Positions 63,991 through 64,000 of a stretch of 64,000 nt of DNA are shown here, in pieces. The notes below the pieces were generated by a model. It saw only the letters and a program-made list of their open reading frames with translations, was not told the DNA's origin and searched no databases. Source of the DNA: Nelumbo lutea (Eukaryota > Streptophyta > Magnoliopsida > Proteales > Nelumbonaceae). The stretch lies in assembly GCA_022828595.1 (NCBI GenBank), contig JAKGHH010000005.1:27788193-27852192 (forward strand). The letters run 5' to 3'. Each line of letters opens with the position of its first letter. Within the stretch, counting starts at the first letter, position 1. The position numbers and the translations under genes were made by a program.

Positions 63991-64000
63991 AGGCTAGTTA

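Noticed and set aside
1..64000. tRNA, rRNA or integrated organelle DNA
   Set aside because: No tRNA-like cloverleaf with A and B boxes and no rRNA or plastid gene blocks were seen; the tRNA-like matches are retrotransposon primer sites.
1..64000. Integrated plant virus (pararetrovirus) sequence
   Set aside because: All reverse transcriptases seen are linked to copia, gypsy or LINE domain orders; no movement or coat protein motifs.

Overview
This window is plant nuclear DNA, from a flowering plant with a large, transposon-rich genome. The evidence is the set of element families: Ty1/copia and Ty3/gypsy retrotransposons with plant-type primer sites, plant L1-like LINEs with RNase H tails, CACTA, hAT-like and Harbinger-like DNA elements, and one clear plant nuclear gene exon. 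I cannot name the species. The composition is AT-rich. No bacterial genes, rRNA, tRNA or CRISPR array were seen. I found only one host gene: the first coding exon (53396-53610) of the mitochondrial complex I subunit NDUFA13/B16.6 (GRIM-19 homologue). Its remaining exons are not in the next 10.4 kb, so the gene has a very long, transposon-filled first intron or is broken.

Layout. 1-7.1 kb: small DNA elements (244-255 bp CATGGTT-tip MITEs, a long-TIR MITE, a 78-bp hAT miniature) and a reverse-strand LINE relic. 7.1-14.1 kb: a copia LTR fragment joined to a truncated reverse-strand gypsy element with its 5' LTR. 14.1-15.8 kb: a hAT-like element with another MITE inside it, plus microsatellites. 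15.8-40.2 kb: an array of same-orientation relics of one long-LTR copia family (Tork-like by protein similarity), here called copies A, B, C and F. A is 5' LTR, leader and gag. B is a chimeric near-full copy. C has two LTRs. F is a 3' end. A reverse-strand copia fragment (D) lies between C and F, and a 1.6-kb solo LTR sits inside A's leader.

40.2-48.2 kb: small elements, a CACTA terminus, a 510-bp hAT element, an element carrying a 14-bp minisatellite, and a 1.4-kb fold-back inverted repeat whose arms each caught a MITE independently. 48.2-53.1 kb: a short-LTR copia (Ale/Retrofit-like), broken by stops and a 512-bp hAT insertion, ending about 310 bp upstream of the NDUFA13 start codon. 53.4 kb to the end: the NDUFA13 exon, then LINE copies, several nested with clear target-site duplications, two more hAT-like elements and a decayed copia fragment at the right edge.

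None of the element proteins appears intact. In gag of the long-LTR copia family many stops are TAG where sister copies have Trp or Gln, the pattern expected from C-to-T decay of methylated, silenced DNA. I did not find a clearly new biological system. The most unusual structures are the fold-back element, the 14-bp quasi-palindromic minisatellite, the stem-loops conserved in the copia leaders, and the target-site duplications that give relative insertion orders. Boundaries given as 'about' were estimated by eye.
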